From Neoconidiobolus thromboides FSU 785 (Eukaryota > Entomophthoromycota > Entomophthoromycetes > Entomophthorales > Neoconidiobolaceae): a stretch of 64,000 nucleotides of DNA. The position numbers were made by a program, and so were the translations under genes. This document shows, in pieces, positions 1 to 12,275 of the stretch. The stretch covers positions 349,828-413,827 of the forward strand of contig MU626258.1 in NCBI GenBank assembly GCA_025603075.1. The letters run 5' to 3'. Each line of letters starts with the position of its first letter. Within the stretch, counting starts at the first letter, position 1. The notes under the pieces are model-generated. The model made no database searches, was not told the DNA's origin, and saw only the letters and a program-made list of their open reading frames with translations.

Positions 1-1450
1 ATTTTATATGAATTTGTTGTGGGGCTCCACAAGTGTACCGTTAGGTTTTTTTCAATTTTTATGTAATTGAATTTTAATCAAAATGAATGCTCAATCGAAT
101 TGAAAAAGCGCACATTATTTCCGAATGTTATTTGCTTCCATTCAAACAAATTTATTACATTTCTACAATTAAAATTAGTGCAAAAATTTAATTAAAAGTA
201 ACCTCTATTCAAGTAAAAAATCAACTTTTTAAACACTGTTTTTGAGTTTAAATTTACAAAAAGTAATAAATAAACATCATTTATATATGCACATTTCATA
301 ATTTTATTGAATATTAATATCAAGAGTATAAAATTAAAAATTTAATTTAGAATGCTTTGACATTTGTTATGTTATTTTAAAGTTGTGGATCTTAGACAGT
401 ATTCCTTAATGTATTAAGCAAGAAGTAATAGACTAAACAAAAATGAACTAAAATCATGATAAGTAGTAGCGGAAAATAAAAATCTATTTTGCAAAAGCTT
501 ATAGGCTTATAAGGTATCTAATTATTTCAATTTAAGAAGGAGAGAATTTTTTTTGAGTAGGAAGTATTTTTATTCAAATATACAAGCCTGAGTTGAAGTT
601 GGACCCAATTGATACTAAAATGTTATTTTACCTTATTAGCGTGGGTAACTCAATAACTGAATCTATAACTAATGAGATGAATATAACGGAACAGGATAAG
701 AATATACAAAGTAGAAAAAGAAGGTGATTGTCTTTTTTTGCTGCATTTAATTATCTTTATTTGATTGGTACCTATTATAGCTTGTGAGCAATATTAATGA
801 AATAAATTTTAATAATATAGAAAAGACATTAAATAAGTACAAATAATTGTGGTTCTTTATAATTATAAATCAAATTTAGTAAACAAACGCATTTTGTAAT
901 ATTCTATTTTAATAAATTGTTTTTTAAGAGTAGTATTTATCTCACTTTTGCTCATTTATTAAGCAACGTAAAATTAAAAACTTTTATAGCCAAATATTGA
1001 AATAAAAGCCATTTTTAACAGTTTTTTTCTATAGGATTAGGATTCTACTTTTTCCAGGCTTTTCAATTTATGCTCATATTATAGTCTAAGCAGTATGATA
1101 TTATGTAATTTCCAACAAGTCATAACTGATAATTATTACCTGTTCAATAAAGCATATTAGAATATTTTTGATTTAACTAATTTCAAAATATCAGTATTTG
1201 TTTATAATATTTCGATCCCTTCTTAAACCTAAAAAAATTTATTGTTATTAACTTTTGGTATCTAACAGTCTTGTTATTTTTCATAACGATAATGAAGATT
1301 GGAATATTTTAACAGTCACATAAATAATTAAAATTATTGAAACCGCTAATTAAATAAGTAGAAATTCAAACTTCACTTTTCAAGAATAAACGGGTTTTAA
1401 TTCAATTTTTCGAAAAATATCAAAATATCAAAATATCAAAATATCAAGAA
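1..1450. other. Intergenic, no gene recognised
   Basis: This AT-rich stretch contains only short reading frames, the longest obvious one being about 35 codons near 620-730, with no recognisable motif. It is taken to be the upstream region of the DGAT2 gene that starts at 1451. No MITE copy, tRNA or other RNA gene was seen. Confidence 0.6.
1417..1447. repeat. Octamer tandem repeat (ATATCAAA) in the 5' UTR
   Basis: About four tandem units of ATATCAAA lie directly in front of the DGAT2 start codon at 1451. The repeat occupies what should be the 5' untranslated leader, so changes in copy number would alter leader length. A regulatory role is not shown. Confidence 0.8.
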
Positions 1451-2551
1451 ATGATTTCCAGCAATCTCAATAAATTAAAAGGTTTAATATCTATCATCTT
1501 CTTTACACATGTTACATTAGCCTCTTTGATACTAACTATTTTACTTTTCTTAAACCCTTTAACCTTCCCATTCACAATTCTTTATTATGTCCACGTATTC
1601 TATGATCAAACTTATGTGAATGGTGGTTCTCCTTCCACTTATTTCAAATCCTTATTTATATGGAAATGGTTCAACGAATACTTTTCTTCTAAAGTGATCT
1701 TTGATAGCACTATTTCCTATGATGAAACATATATATTTGGTTATCATCCACATGGTGTAGCTGGTTTTGGAGTCTTTGCAAACTTTGCTTCCATGCATTC
1801 CAATTTTTATCAGCAGTTACCCCAATTTCGATTAAATATTGCTACATTAAACCTGAATTTTTATTTACCATTTCATAGGGAAGTGTTATTAAAGTTAGGG
1901 TTTATTTCCGCAAATAAAGAAAGCTTGAAAACCGCTTTGGAAAAGGGACAATCGTGTCTGGTAGTCGTTGGCGGTGCCAGTGAAGCTTTGTTGGCCAATC
2001 CAAAGTCCACCGATGTGTTATTAAAAAACCGATTCGGATTCATCAAACTGGCATTAAAAACAGGGTAAGCTTTAAGACAGTTATGAATAATCAATGTATT
2101 TAATCTATCTAACTCTTTATCATTATTATAGAAAGCCACTGGTACCAATATTTAGCTTTGGTGAAAATAAATTATATACTCAACTGCGACCAAGTAAAGG
2201 CAGTTGGCTGGATTTAATTCAAAAGACGTTAAAAAAGGCACTATCTTTTTCAACACCTATTATTTATGGCCGAGGTTTCTTTCAAAATTCTATTGGTCTA
2301 TTGCCAAAGAAAGTACCTATTGTTAGTATAAGTAAGTTGATTATTAGTAACAATTTATTTGCTTTATTTATTATCCTTTATTAAAAGTTGGTAACCCTAT
2401 TTATGTTGAAAAAGATGAGAATCCATCCCACGAAAAGATTGAACAATTACTTGATGTATATAAGGCAGAATTAACGAGAATTTATAATAAGTATAAAGTA
2501 GAATATTATAATATGTTAAATGAAGAAGCTCCAGAGATTCAATTTCATTAG
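1451..2551 (+). CDS. DGAT2: Diacylglycerol O-acyltransferase type 2 (copy 1)
   Basis: A DGAT2-family ER enzyme that transfers an acyl group from acyl-CoA to diacylglycerol to make triacylglycerol. Three exons are supported: 1451-2064, 2132-2325 and 2388-2551, giving 323 residues, a normal length for the family. Near the N-terminus are hydrophobic segments (about residues 9-45) expected to form the membrane hairpin. The signature FGYHPHG at about residues 97-103 carries the catalytic-site histidine pair. Further family motifs are the VVGGASEAL block, RFGFIKLALKTG, PIFSFGEN, the GRGFF segment and the C-terminal VGNPI-type motif (here IGNPIYV). Introns use GTAAGC/TAG and GTATAA/AAG and fall between the conserved blocks. 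Part of the coding sequence after the first intron would be missed by a single-frame reading. A second DGAT2 lies at 15.6-16.8 kb and a motif-less relative at 9.9-11.6 kb. Substrate preference (triacylglycerol, wax ester or monoacylglycerol) cannot be read from sequence. Confidence 0.93.
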
Positions 2552-2800
2552 TAAAAAATAAAAACAACTTTTAAATGTTGACTATAATCTCTATGGCCTA
2601 AAAATAGATTAATTCTACTTTGATTTAAAGAAATATAAAATGAACAAGTTAAAACAGTAACATCAATAATAAAAATTTATTAACTAAATTTAATATGCTT
2701 TTTTAAATCTTTTCTATTAACTCCATTTCAAGTCAATTATACAACTTCCCTCACATTTTAAAACTAACATTAACTATTCAATTTCTTATTATTATCCAAA

Positions 2801-3220
2801 TTATTGCATATTTTGAAAGTCCATTTTTGATTTCACATGTTCATCACCAAGTTCTTTAATCTTATTAGCAAACCTAAAAAACTTTCCAACACATTTGTCC
2901 ACGCATCGTGCTTCTCTACGATTAAGATAAGTTTGTTCCGACTCATTCTCTTTATCTAAGCAACTTGATTTACATAAATCTAAAGCACTAAAAATGAAAG
3001 GAAAATTAATTAATTTTGACTCGTTTTAATAATTGGTATGCTTTATTGAAAGAGTGATGAATTTGAATATAGACATAAATTAAAGGAAATGAACTTACGA
3101 GCGAAACATTCGAATATGTGCGTTATGATTTAACTCGATTCCATTAAATTCTTCTTCTGTAAACCCACCATACTCATTATTATCTACTGTTGTCTCATTG
3201 CTTTGACCCCAACCAAACAT
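2801..3220 (-). CDS. Small TIM family chaperone (twin CX3C, Tim9/Tim10-like)
   Basis: A two-exon gene (3099-3220 and 2801-2987; the joined codon is Ser) encoding 102 residues. It begins MFGWGQSNET. The C-terminal half carries the twin CX3C signature of intermembrane-space TIM chaperones: CKSSC and CVDKC, followed by a helix (GKFFRFANKIKEL). Known small TIMs form two disulfides through these cysteines and act as hexamers that escort hydrophobic precursors across the mitochondrial intermembrane space. The distance between the two CX3C motifs is 18 residues, longer than usual, and the N-terminus does not match Tim9 or Tim10 closely, so the subtype is left open. Each exon is too short to stand out alone. 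The donor GTAAGTTC and an acceptor ending TTTTTAG support the join. Confidence 0.75.
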
Positions 3221-3970
3221 GTTAATATAGTGAGATAATAATAATACTTGAAATAGCCTTAAAACTATATAAAATTTGAATACTTAGCGGTGGTGGTTTG
3301 AAGCAATCAAAATGATTCAAGCCAATGAAAATTTTTTTATCTTTTTGTTCATCTTTAATTGGCGTTTCTAGATTTTGCCAGGAATTTTTAATTTGATTGG
3401 TAACCTTCAAATTCGTATTTGAGTATTTCAGAATAAAAGGATAGAATTTGTCTCTTGTTTCAATAAATAAAAAACTATATCAAATAGTCTTTTTTAAAAG
3501 TAAGTATTTTATTAATTTCATGTATTCATTCAATTTTATTAATTATTAAGATTAAATTTATTATCAAGATATTTTTATTGAAATTTAGTGATAATTAAAT
3601 ATAGTTAATTAACTCAAAATTAAATTTGATAAAAAAATAGATAGATTAACTTAAAGTACATTTGAATTGATAAATTTAGTTTACTCGATTCTATATAAGT
3701 TTATTGTAATAGTATAAAATTAGTTATAAAAAACAAGGTTTGTTAATATAATATAGAATAAATTAAAGATGGCCTGTTATAGGCTTAAAACTAATAGTTA
3801 ACTCAGCTAGATATCGAATAAATAGTAGTTACCTTGGAATAACATAATTAGAAATAATAGTTAGATATAAAACTTTATAGTATAGTATAATATAGTTTAT
3901 TTAGTTTATTTAAATTTTTAATAGTTAAACAAATAGTAGTTTTAAAGTACACAAATTAAATTAATAAAAA
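3221..3970. other. Intergenic, divergent promoter region
   Basis: This lies between the divergently transcribed small TIM gene and the RRM protein gene. It is extremely AT-rich with many TTAATT/TATA-like runs. No further reading frame of interest or repeat was recognised. Confidence 0.55.
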
Positions 3971-6030
3971 ATGGAATTTAATAATAACGATCAAAAAATG
4001 AATAATGGAAGTGTTAACTATTCGGAAGAGGAAGCTAAATATAATGTTGTAGATAATAACCAAGCTGGTGACCAAAGTAACCGTACGGGAGACAAAGAAG
4101 GATATGGAGGAGTTGAAGAAACTGAACCTGGTTTAGATGTGGATCAAGGCTATCATTTAACTGAAGACCCAGAATATAACCAAGAGATTAGTAATGAAGC
4201 AGATCAATATGAGCAGAAAGAATCAATAAAAAAGGTAGAAGCTGATGAAGAACAACATGAGTTTCAAGATACTGGCGTTGAGAATGATTATAAACAGGAT
4301 GCGTATCAAGAGTATGAAAATATTGCTCAAGAAAACAGAGATGAACAAGTTCATGTAGATCAAACTAATCAAGAAAATAACTATAAAATGGATAACCAAG
4401 AATATAATCAAGATGAAAGAGTTGAGGACTATAAATATCAAAATGAAGGACAGCAAGAGGCTGAAAATAAATGGTATGGAAGTAATAATAACAATAACGA
4501 AAATTATCAAGATTCAGGAAATAATGAAAATTATCAAAACAACTATAATCAAAATGATAATTATAATCAAAATGATAATTATAATCAAAATGATAATTAT
4601 AATCAGAATAATGATAATTACAATCAAAACAATGATAGTTATAATCAAAACAATGATGGTTATAGTCAAAATAATAGTTATAAAAGTAGAAATACTGATG
4701 ATTCGTAAGATTTAATTCAAATTTAGTTACTATTAAATATTAATATTTATTTTGAATTAGCAAAATATTTGTTGGCGGTTTAGGTTGGGATTTAAATGAA
4801 GGTAGATAATAATTAAATTAATCAACAATAATTAAATAATTATGATTTAATATTAACCTATTTTATTAGATGATCTAAGTGCTTATTTTCAATCATTTGG
4901 TGAGTTGATTGATATTGTTATTATGAGAGAACCAAGTACTGGTAGGTCTAGAGGCTTTGGATTTGTTAGTTTTAGTACTTCTGAAATTGCTGACTCTACA
5001 TTAACTCAACAACATGTAATTAAAGGAAAGAAAGTAAGTTTAAAAAATAATAACAAAATAATAAAGTAGAGTAATAAAAAAATAGATTGATGTTAAAAAA
5101 GCAGTACCTAAAGGAAATCAAGAAGCGAGAGTTGATAGAACAACAACTAAAGTATTTGTTGGTGGCATACCAATTGAAGTAACCGAACAAGAAATTATTG
5201 AAGCATTTTCTAAACATGGTAATGTAATTTCAGTTAATGTTATGTTAGACAAGCCATCAGGTAGATCTAGAGGTTTTGCATTTGTACAATTTGAAGACTA
5301 TGAAGCTGTAACAAATTCATTAAATGATAAAGGTTTAATGTTAGGTGGTAAAACTGTAAGTTATAATATATATAATGTGTATGGTATATTTATTTTTTTA
5401 TAGGTTGATATTAAACCAGCTCAACCAAGGTATAATAGTAGCTCATATGGTAAATATGGTGGTGAGCCCAACCATTATTCGAGTTATCCAAGGTCCAGAC
5501 CAAGTCATCGAGGTGGTTATAGTAAGTATGGATCCAGTAGTTATGGAAGTTATTCAAGTCATGGAGGACATCGTAGTTATAATAACCATGGACATGGACA
5601 TGGACATTCTAAATATGGTTTAGCTTCTGTTCCTAGACCGCCTCAAGCTTACAATTATGGATATAGTCAACAAACTTATACAGGAAGTTATGGTTATGGA
5701 CAACCAGCTGCAGCTGCATCAACAACTCACTCTACTCATTCAGCTTATAGTAGTTATGGAAGACAAGTACCAAGTCAGCCACAGGTTCATGAATATGTTC
5801 ATCCTAATCCATATGAGCAAAATGCATCATTACCTCAAGCTAGCAATAATTATGACGCTTATAATCAAACTTATCAACAACAAAGTTATAGTGATTATAG
5901 CAATGATATTAATAATGTATATGCTCAACCTACTCCAGGTTATTCTCAAAGACCTCGTTATTCTAATAGACCTCATTATCATCAGCAAACTCATCGTCAA
6001 AATCAGCATTATCATCCTTATAGTAGGTAA
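3971..6030 (+). CDS. Two-RRM hnRNP-type RNA-binding protein with prion-like flanks
   Basis: Five exons (3971-4704, 4761-4801, 4870-5033, 5086-5355, 5404-6030) join in frame to give 611 residues. Residues 1-245 are acidic and Asn/Gln-rich, ending in repeated NQNDNY units. RRM1 follows, with RNP2 KIFVGGLGWDL and RNP1 RGFGFVSF. RRM2 has RNP2 KVFVGGIPIEV and RNP1 RGFAFVQF. After a short linker comes a ~200-residue Gly/Ser/Tyr/His/Gln-rich tail ending HPYSR. Tandem RRMs of this kind are found in hnRNP A/B, Musashi and yeast Hrp1/Nab4, which bind mRNA and function in 3'-end processing, export or translation. Which of these is the ortholog cannot be decided here. The low-complexity segments resemble prion-like domains that drive condensation, which is inference. 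The N-terminal acidic extension is unusual for the family. Confidence 0.88.
4541..4670 (+). repeat. In-frame Asn/Gln/Tyr minisatellite
   Basis: A run of 15-18 bp units (TATAATCAAAATGATAAT and variants) encodes repeated YNQNDN and YNQNNDS peptides in the first exon of the RRM protein. The period is a multiple of three, so unit gain or loss preserves the frame. Confidence 0.85.
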
Positions 6031-6953
6031 ATTAAAATGAAAACCATAATGATAACAAATAGTTGTTATTCTTATATTCAATAAACTACTGATTTAAAAG
6101 CTAAGATTAAATAAAATTTAAATTTATATATCTATATTTATATAATTATACTTACTATTAACGTTTATTTTTTTTACTTTCGAATTTTATGAGTGATTAG
6201 AAGTGATTTCTTAATAGTCGATTTATTATTATGTATTATTAAAATAATAATAGTTTATTTAATATAATAATAGTTTAGAAAAGAATCGATAGAGATAAAC
6301 TGATGAAATAAAAGTGATATAGGTTTTTAATTATTATTTGAGTATTTATTTTATTTTATAAGAGAATCAAAATGAATGCTAATTGGTAAATAATTTTGAT
6401 AAAAATAATTTTAAAGCTTTATTTTTATATAATTAATAAATATTAATTATTTTAATTATAATAAAATAAAATAGATAAATTTAACGTCAGTTATTTTATT
6501 CTTTCTAAATATTGATGTTTCTAAATTCAATTAATATTAATACAAAATTTATTCTCAGTCAATAATCAAATTCCATTATAGCTAATAAATATTTAAATTC
6601 ATTCAATATTTCAACATTTCATTACCAATTCGGATTAAGCGTAAATTGAGCACTATTTTTTTGTATTTACTGAATTTAATAATGATGGTTATTAATTTTG
6701 TGTTTAATAGTTACAAAAATAAATAATGCCCAATCCATGTTTAACTTGAATAATAATAATTGAATTCATTAAAATGTAGTGGAATTGGACCAATGAAAAA
6801 GGATTACATTAACAATATCTAAATTGATGAAATTGAATGAAATGGCTTCTATTCATTGGTTAATAACACAAGCTGATTTTTTCAATTAAAAAGTTTAAAA
6901 AAATTTATCAACAAACTAAGTTTTAATAAAAATCAAAAAAAAATTGCATCAAA
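6031..6953. other. Intergenic between RRM gene and SEC63
   Basis: AT-rich non-coding sequence. The first part is presumably the 3' UTR of the RRM gene and the last few hundred bases the SEC63 promoter and leader. No reading frame or repeat element was recognised. Confidence 0.55.
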
Positions 6954-9781
6954 ATGGCCAGCCATTATGATGAAAGCGGAGTGAATTTTTATTATTTTTT
7001 AATATCAGTATTAGCAATTATATTAATTCCATATACATTAAGTCCCTTATTTTCTCAAAAAAGTAATAATTTCTATTGCTAATTTTATGTTTGTTTGACG
7101 AGAGTACTAAATATTTCATTTAATTATATAGATGCATTTAAAAACGATGTACGTACTAAAAAGAAAGTCAAAGTTGTTAAATCGGAAAATATGACCGGTT
7201 ATATAAAGTAAGTTAAAGCCTTTTCACTACCAATTCATACAATAATGTAGTAACAAAAACTAATATTTTTTATTTAATAATAGATGGTTATTAATTACCG
7301 TCGGTTGGTTATATTTATCTTATTTGGTACATCAAGTGATGAATACGGAAGTACAAGAAATCAAATTATGGGATCCTTATACTTTATTAGATATTGAAGA
7401 AGTAAGGATTTTTAATGAATAATGAATAATAAATATTAATATTATTTCATTCTAGGGTTCTACATTAAAACAGATTAAAAATAAGTATAGAAAATTATCT
7501 TTAAAATTGTTAGCTATTTTATGTTATTTAAAAAAAAGATATTTTTATTAATGGAGTTATATAGTCATCCAGATAAAGTACGTGGGGTTACTGAAGAAGA
7601 AGCAGTAGCTTTAAATTCTAAATATGTAGAAATTACAAAAGCTTATAAAGCGTAAGTTGAATTATTAGTATTAATATTTTAAGTTAATGATTAATTTTAT
7701 TCTTTATTTAGTCTTACTGATGATGATATTCGTCGTAATTTTGAGGAATATGGACACCCAGATGGTCGTCAACGTAAGTTTCTAACTAAATTTAAAATTA
7801 TTACTGTTATTAAAATATTAATCCTTCTTTTATGTAGCAATGTCTGTTGGTATTGCTTTGCCAGCTTGGTTAGTTGAAGCTCATAATAACATTTATGTGT
7901 TAAGTATTTATGGTTTAATTCTTGGTTTATTTTTACCTTATTATGTGGTAAGTATTATAAGAATAATAGAATATCAGTATATTAGTTATTATATTAAATA
8001 TATTTAATTAATATTATTTATTATTCATTAGGGCAATTGGTGGTATAAATCTAATAAATATACGCGTGATCGTATCTTAAATGGTACCATGGCTATTTAT
8101 TTTAGAGAATTAAAAGATAATATTCCAATGAAAGGTAACAAAATAATAATTGATATAATATGATTAATAACAGTTTTTAATCTTAAATTTAGACTTAATT
8201 GATCTTATGTCAGCTAGTAAAGAATTTATTGATGAAATTGAATACAAAGGAGATGATACTGAAGAAACTCAACTTTTGTGGAAATTTATTAAAGAAGAAG
8301 CTGAAAAAAATGGTATTATTGTAGAAGAATCAAGAAAAGTAAAAATATCATTATTTATTCTAATCAAATAGCTTAATCATTATGATAATTAGTATACTTC
8401 CAAAGAAAATATTAAAGCAGCTGGTCTTATTCAAGCTCATTTAAATCGTGTTAAAGTTTCAAATCCTGAATTCCAAAAAGGTAAGTGCAGGGTAGTTGTT
8501 TAATATAGTATAATATGATATTTATTTAATTAGATCAACAAATGATTGTAAAACGAGCTTATTCATTAGTTTATGGTATGACTCAAATTGCGTTAGCACA
8601 AAACTGGATCCATGCTACTTTATTATGTATGGAATTATCACAAGTAAGAAAATAACACTAGAATAATATTAAAATATATTTGCTTAACATTTTTTAATTT
8701 AGATGATTATTCAAGCTGTACCTTATAAAGCCTCACCATTACTTCAGTTGCCTAATTTATCCAATGAGATGATTCGTTCTTTAAAAGGAAAACAAGTAAA
8801 TTTTTAAATTAATTTTATAATAAGTAAAATAATAATAATAATTTTTATAGCGTAATTTAAAAAATGTACTAGAATTTATTAAATTAGATGATACTTTACG
8901 CAGGTAGCTTAATAACTTATTATTTTATTACAACCTTTTTATTAATATTTAATCCAAATAGATCCTTGTTATCCTCATTAAGTGATAGTGAATATAAAGA
9001 AACCATTTCAGCTGGTTTAAAATTTCCAGTTTTAAAATTACAAGCTGGGTATATTAAAGTATTAGGGGATGATGTTATAACACCTAGTGCTATTTTAACT
9101 TGTGTTATTAAATTAAAATTATCCACTGTAGAAGAAGAAATTTCTGAATTAAATGCTCATGATGAGAATAATACCGTAGATAGTGATGATAGTTTAGTTG
9201 ATGATGAAGATTCACATGTGCGTTCCTTTTTAAGTAAAGCATCTCAATCTCATTTAGTTCCTCCCGTTCATGCACCTTATTTCCCAGCAGTAAGCTTTAA
9301 ATATTGAAACAGTAAAGTTTGAATAATTCATTAATATTTTATTTTATTTATTAGGATAAACGTAGTGATTGGTGGATTGTTATTGGAGATTTAAATACAG
9401 GACGCATGCTAATTAATCCAACTAAAGTGACCGATTTGGTAGATAAAACTACACTTAAATTTAATTTCCAAGGGCCACCTGAACCTGGAAATTATTCTTT
9501 TAATTTGATGGTTAAAAGTGATTCTTATTTAGGTTGTGATTTACGTAAAGAAATGGCAGTAAGTTTATTTTTACTTAAGATAAGTTAATTGGTTAAATGA
9601 TTTTTTCTTTTAGTTTGTTGTTGAACCAGCTTCTATTTTACCTGAAGAATCTGAAGTAGATGATGATATTTCAGAACCAGAAGATAATTCTTTAGCTGCT
9701 CAAATGCAAGCCAGCAAATCAGAAGGTGGTGCTACTGCTGGTGCTTTAAATGATGATTTAACTTCTTCAGATGAGGAATAA
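6954..9781 (+). CDS. SEC63: Sec63, J-domain subunit of the ER translocon
   Basis: About sixteen small exons encode a protein of roughly 640 residues, the expected size. The start MASHYDESG is followed by three membrane segments (about residues 13-32, 63-83 and 185-206). A luminal J-domain lies between the second and third, with the HPD tripeptide at the start of the exon near 7564. The sequence DDDIRRNFEEYGHPDGRQ is a typical Sec63 J-domain C-terminal end. The cytosolic part holds the Brl region (for example QNWIHATLLCMELSQ) and ends in an acidic tail, SSDEE. Known function: with Sec62 and the Sec61 channel it recruits Kar2/BiP to drive post-translational import. The donor before the HPD exon reads GTTAGC rather than GTAAG, the weakest splice site in the model. 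The gene converges on the DGAT2-like gene, with only about 100 bp between the stop codons. Confidence 0.93.
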
Positions 9782-9882
9782 ATTTATTTTAAAACAACCA
9801 AGTTTTATTTAGTGATAGGAAAGAATAAAATAAATATTAAACTAATATTTTTTTTACAAATGTATAATTTTATTATTATTTT

Positions 9883-11638
9883 TTATTCCAATTTTTCATG
9901 TTCAATTTCAGATTTCAAAGAATGACACTTTTGAATATATAAATGGATCAATTGTTGGATCTCTTTCTCATTTTCATTAGAATAGTTACATACTTGGATG
10001 GGTTCACCAACTATAAAAATAAAGTAAATATTATATTTAATAATTCAACAAAAAAAACTTACTAATATAAACAAGCTCCTTTCTTTTAGGTAATAAACCT
10101 AATATATCCCAACTGTAAATGGTGGGCTCAAACAATTGAATAGTAGTTGAACTTTGAATCCAAGATTGTATAGAGTTAAGCTCGTAAGTTTTAGAATTTT
10201 GTTGAATAACTGGTATAATATTGTAACTATATAAAATATTAGTATAATTATTGGCATAATTAAGTATATAAACCTACCCGCCTTTTACCACCTTTTGGAA
10301 CATTTCTATTTGATTCTTTTCTTCTACAATCATCAAATCATCACATTTTACCTCCCCTCCTTGATACAAATTCACTTTTTTGTTCAAATTTTTACTTAAA
10401 CCACTACCATCATTCATAAAATTAATCCAAAAAGCTATTTTTTTTTCCCCAGAATATAAAAACACCACTTTATCCTTTTTATTAATATCCCCCAACACTG
10501 CGTTACGTACTGGATAATAATTCAAAAAATGAGTGAGCAAAGGAAAGCCTAATACTTTTTGAAGATCCAAACTAATCTTAATAAAGAAATAAAAGGGCCA
10601 TAACATTGGTAACAAGAAAAAAAATTTGTTAAAGAGAACATAAATTATCACTGTCAATCTTACGATAATTTGAATCAAAGATTGACGCTTTAATTGGGGT
10701 TGATATTGTTTCTTGTAAAACTGAGGCTTTTGAATGGTATCTTTTTCTATGGTTCCATTAATTTGAATTTTATCATTAGAATCTTCAATTTTGTCATGTT
10801 GAATTCCGTTACTACTTACGTCCCCAGATAGTTGTCTAGACTCTTCAATAGTAACTTCCCCTTCTTTCTGATTATTTGATTCAATGGTCATATTCTCAAC
10901 ATTGTTATTATCCTCGCTATTTTTATGTTCAATAGATTGTTCATTTGATTCTTCAGCCTGAGCTTTATTTTCTTCAAGTCGCTGTTCTCCTTGAACTTTA
11001 CTTTCTTCACAATCTTCTTTACTTTGAGCTCCAAGTTTTTCAAAATCTTTCTCAACTTGAGCTTTGCTTTCTTCAGGAGTTTCGTTCTCTCGGACTTTGT
11101 TTTCCTCAGTTGTTTCGTTCTCTTGAGCTTTGTTTTCTTTAGGGGCTTCTTGAATTTGCACTTCATTCTCCTCTACAGCTTCTTTAACCTGAGTCTTATT
11201 TTCTTGTGCATCTTCAGCTTTATTGTTTTTCTGTTCAACTTTACCATTAGCTTCAGCCTCCTCTTGATTCTTTTGATCTTTATCCCCTTGAGAAGCGTCA
11301 CTTTCTTTAGCAATAGATTTCGAATCCTCATTACTTTTGTTATCTTTATCTTCAATAACTAGTGCACCACTCTTTTTTTTTTCTTCAGGGCTGGTACTTG
11401 ATTTATTCAAGTCACTATCATATTTTGGCTCCTCTTTAGGATTCGAGTCACTTTCAACAACAACGCTATCCTTTTGGGCAACTTGCTCTACTTTTCCATC
11501 TGCATTATCCTGTTGCTTTACAACAACAGGTTCTTTACTCTGTGCTTGTTTTTTGGTAGTAGTACCATTGCTATTATTCCCCTTTTGCTTATTCTTACCA
11601 TTTGTTTGTTGATTTTGTTTTTTACTTTTGCTACCCAT
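9883..11638 (-). CDS. DGAT2-like pseudoenzyme with long acidic N-terminus
   Basis: Three exons (10278-11638, 10063-10226, 9883-10010) give 550 residues. Residues 1 to about 303 are low-complexity, rich in K, E, Q, N and S, with an irregular repeat of the type EENKAQ around residues 155-235. The rest aligns end to end with the DGAT2 proteins in this window: a membrane hairpin containing FFLLPMLWPFYFF, then FLYSGEKKIAFWINF where active DGAT2 has FGYHPHG...AFINF, then LSKNLNKKVNL, GSYNIIPVIQQ in place of the PVFxFGEN block, LGLLPKRKELVYI, and the C-terminal GEPIQV motif with a helical end. The His-Pro-His-Gly catalytic motif and the GGAxE block are absent, so acyltransferase activity is not expected. 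The open frame, canonical introns and retained C-terminal motif argue for a maintained protein, not a decaying gene. It may be a regulator or scaffold at the ER or lipid droplet, which is inference. Confidence 0.8.
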
Positions 11639-12110
11639 TTTGTTTAGATTAGATGACTTATATTAGGTTTAAAAGAATAACTTTTTCTTTTTATTTTCTT
11701 TTTTTAATTATTTATAGTTTTTCTATAAATGCTTATTTTTTACTATCATTTAAACTGTTCATTTTACTGTTTGATTCCTAATTTATGATTTAAACTTAAG
11801 GGATAGAATGCATGTGATTTTTAAAGCTAATTCTAATAAGTGATAAATTTTTTGAATTAATAGAATAAGCTAAGCTTTTGGAGAAAAATCTTACTGATGT
11901 AACAATTCATAGTACATCTTTAAGTGCCAGAATTACTTTTGGTTGTTAAGATATAATTTTGACATGACGAAAAAAACTAGAATTTGCTGTATTAATATTA
12001 ACGATTAATAATAATTATTTACAATCAGAATTTAATTAGTGTCAGATGTTTAAAGGAGATAATTGATAAAAATAAAATACTAAAGTTAAAATCAAAAAAT
12101 CAAAAGATTA

Positions 12111-12215
12111 TATGGGGCTGTTTTTTTTGGGTTCATTACTTTTTCTACTTTTTAAGCACTATTTGAGTGGAAAAATTGCTAATAAAATTCTTAAATACAA
12201 AAATACATCCCCATA
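12111..12215 (-). mobile_element. MITE family copy 1
   Basis: A ~105 bp element flanked by TA, beginning TGGGGCTGTTTTTTTT and ending ACATCCCCA, with the central AAGCACTATTTGAG motif. Strand here and below is minus when the copy starts with GGGGATGTTTTTTTGGTTTC and plus when it starts with GGGGATGTATTTTTG. The TA flanks suggest Tc1/mariner-type mobilisation. No transposase is encoded. Confidence 0.85.
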
Positions 12216-12275
12216 TTATTTAACACCTAATTGGATTTGACAAAAAATACATTTTAATAAAAATAAAAAACAAGT

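Noticed and set aside
5375-6040. Met/Ile/Val-rich frames over the last exon of the RRM gene
   Set aside because: Out-of-frame shadows of the Gly/Ser/Tyr/His/Gln-rich tail. The true frame joins RRM2 through the intron at 5356-5403.
10888-11612. Several overlapping frames on both strands opposite or within the acidic N-terminus of the DGAT2-like protein
   Set aside because: They are frame shadows of the low-complexity K/E/Q-rich exon. Only the minus-strand frame joins to conserved downstream exons.
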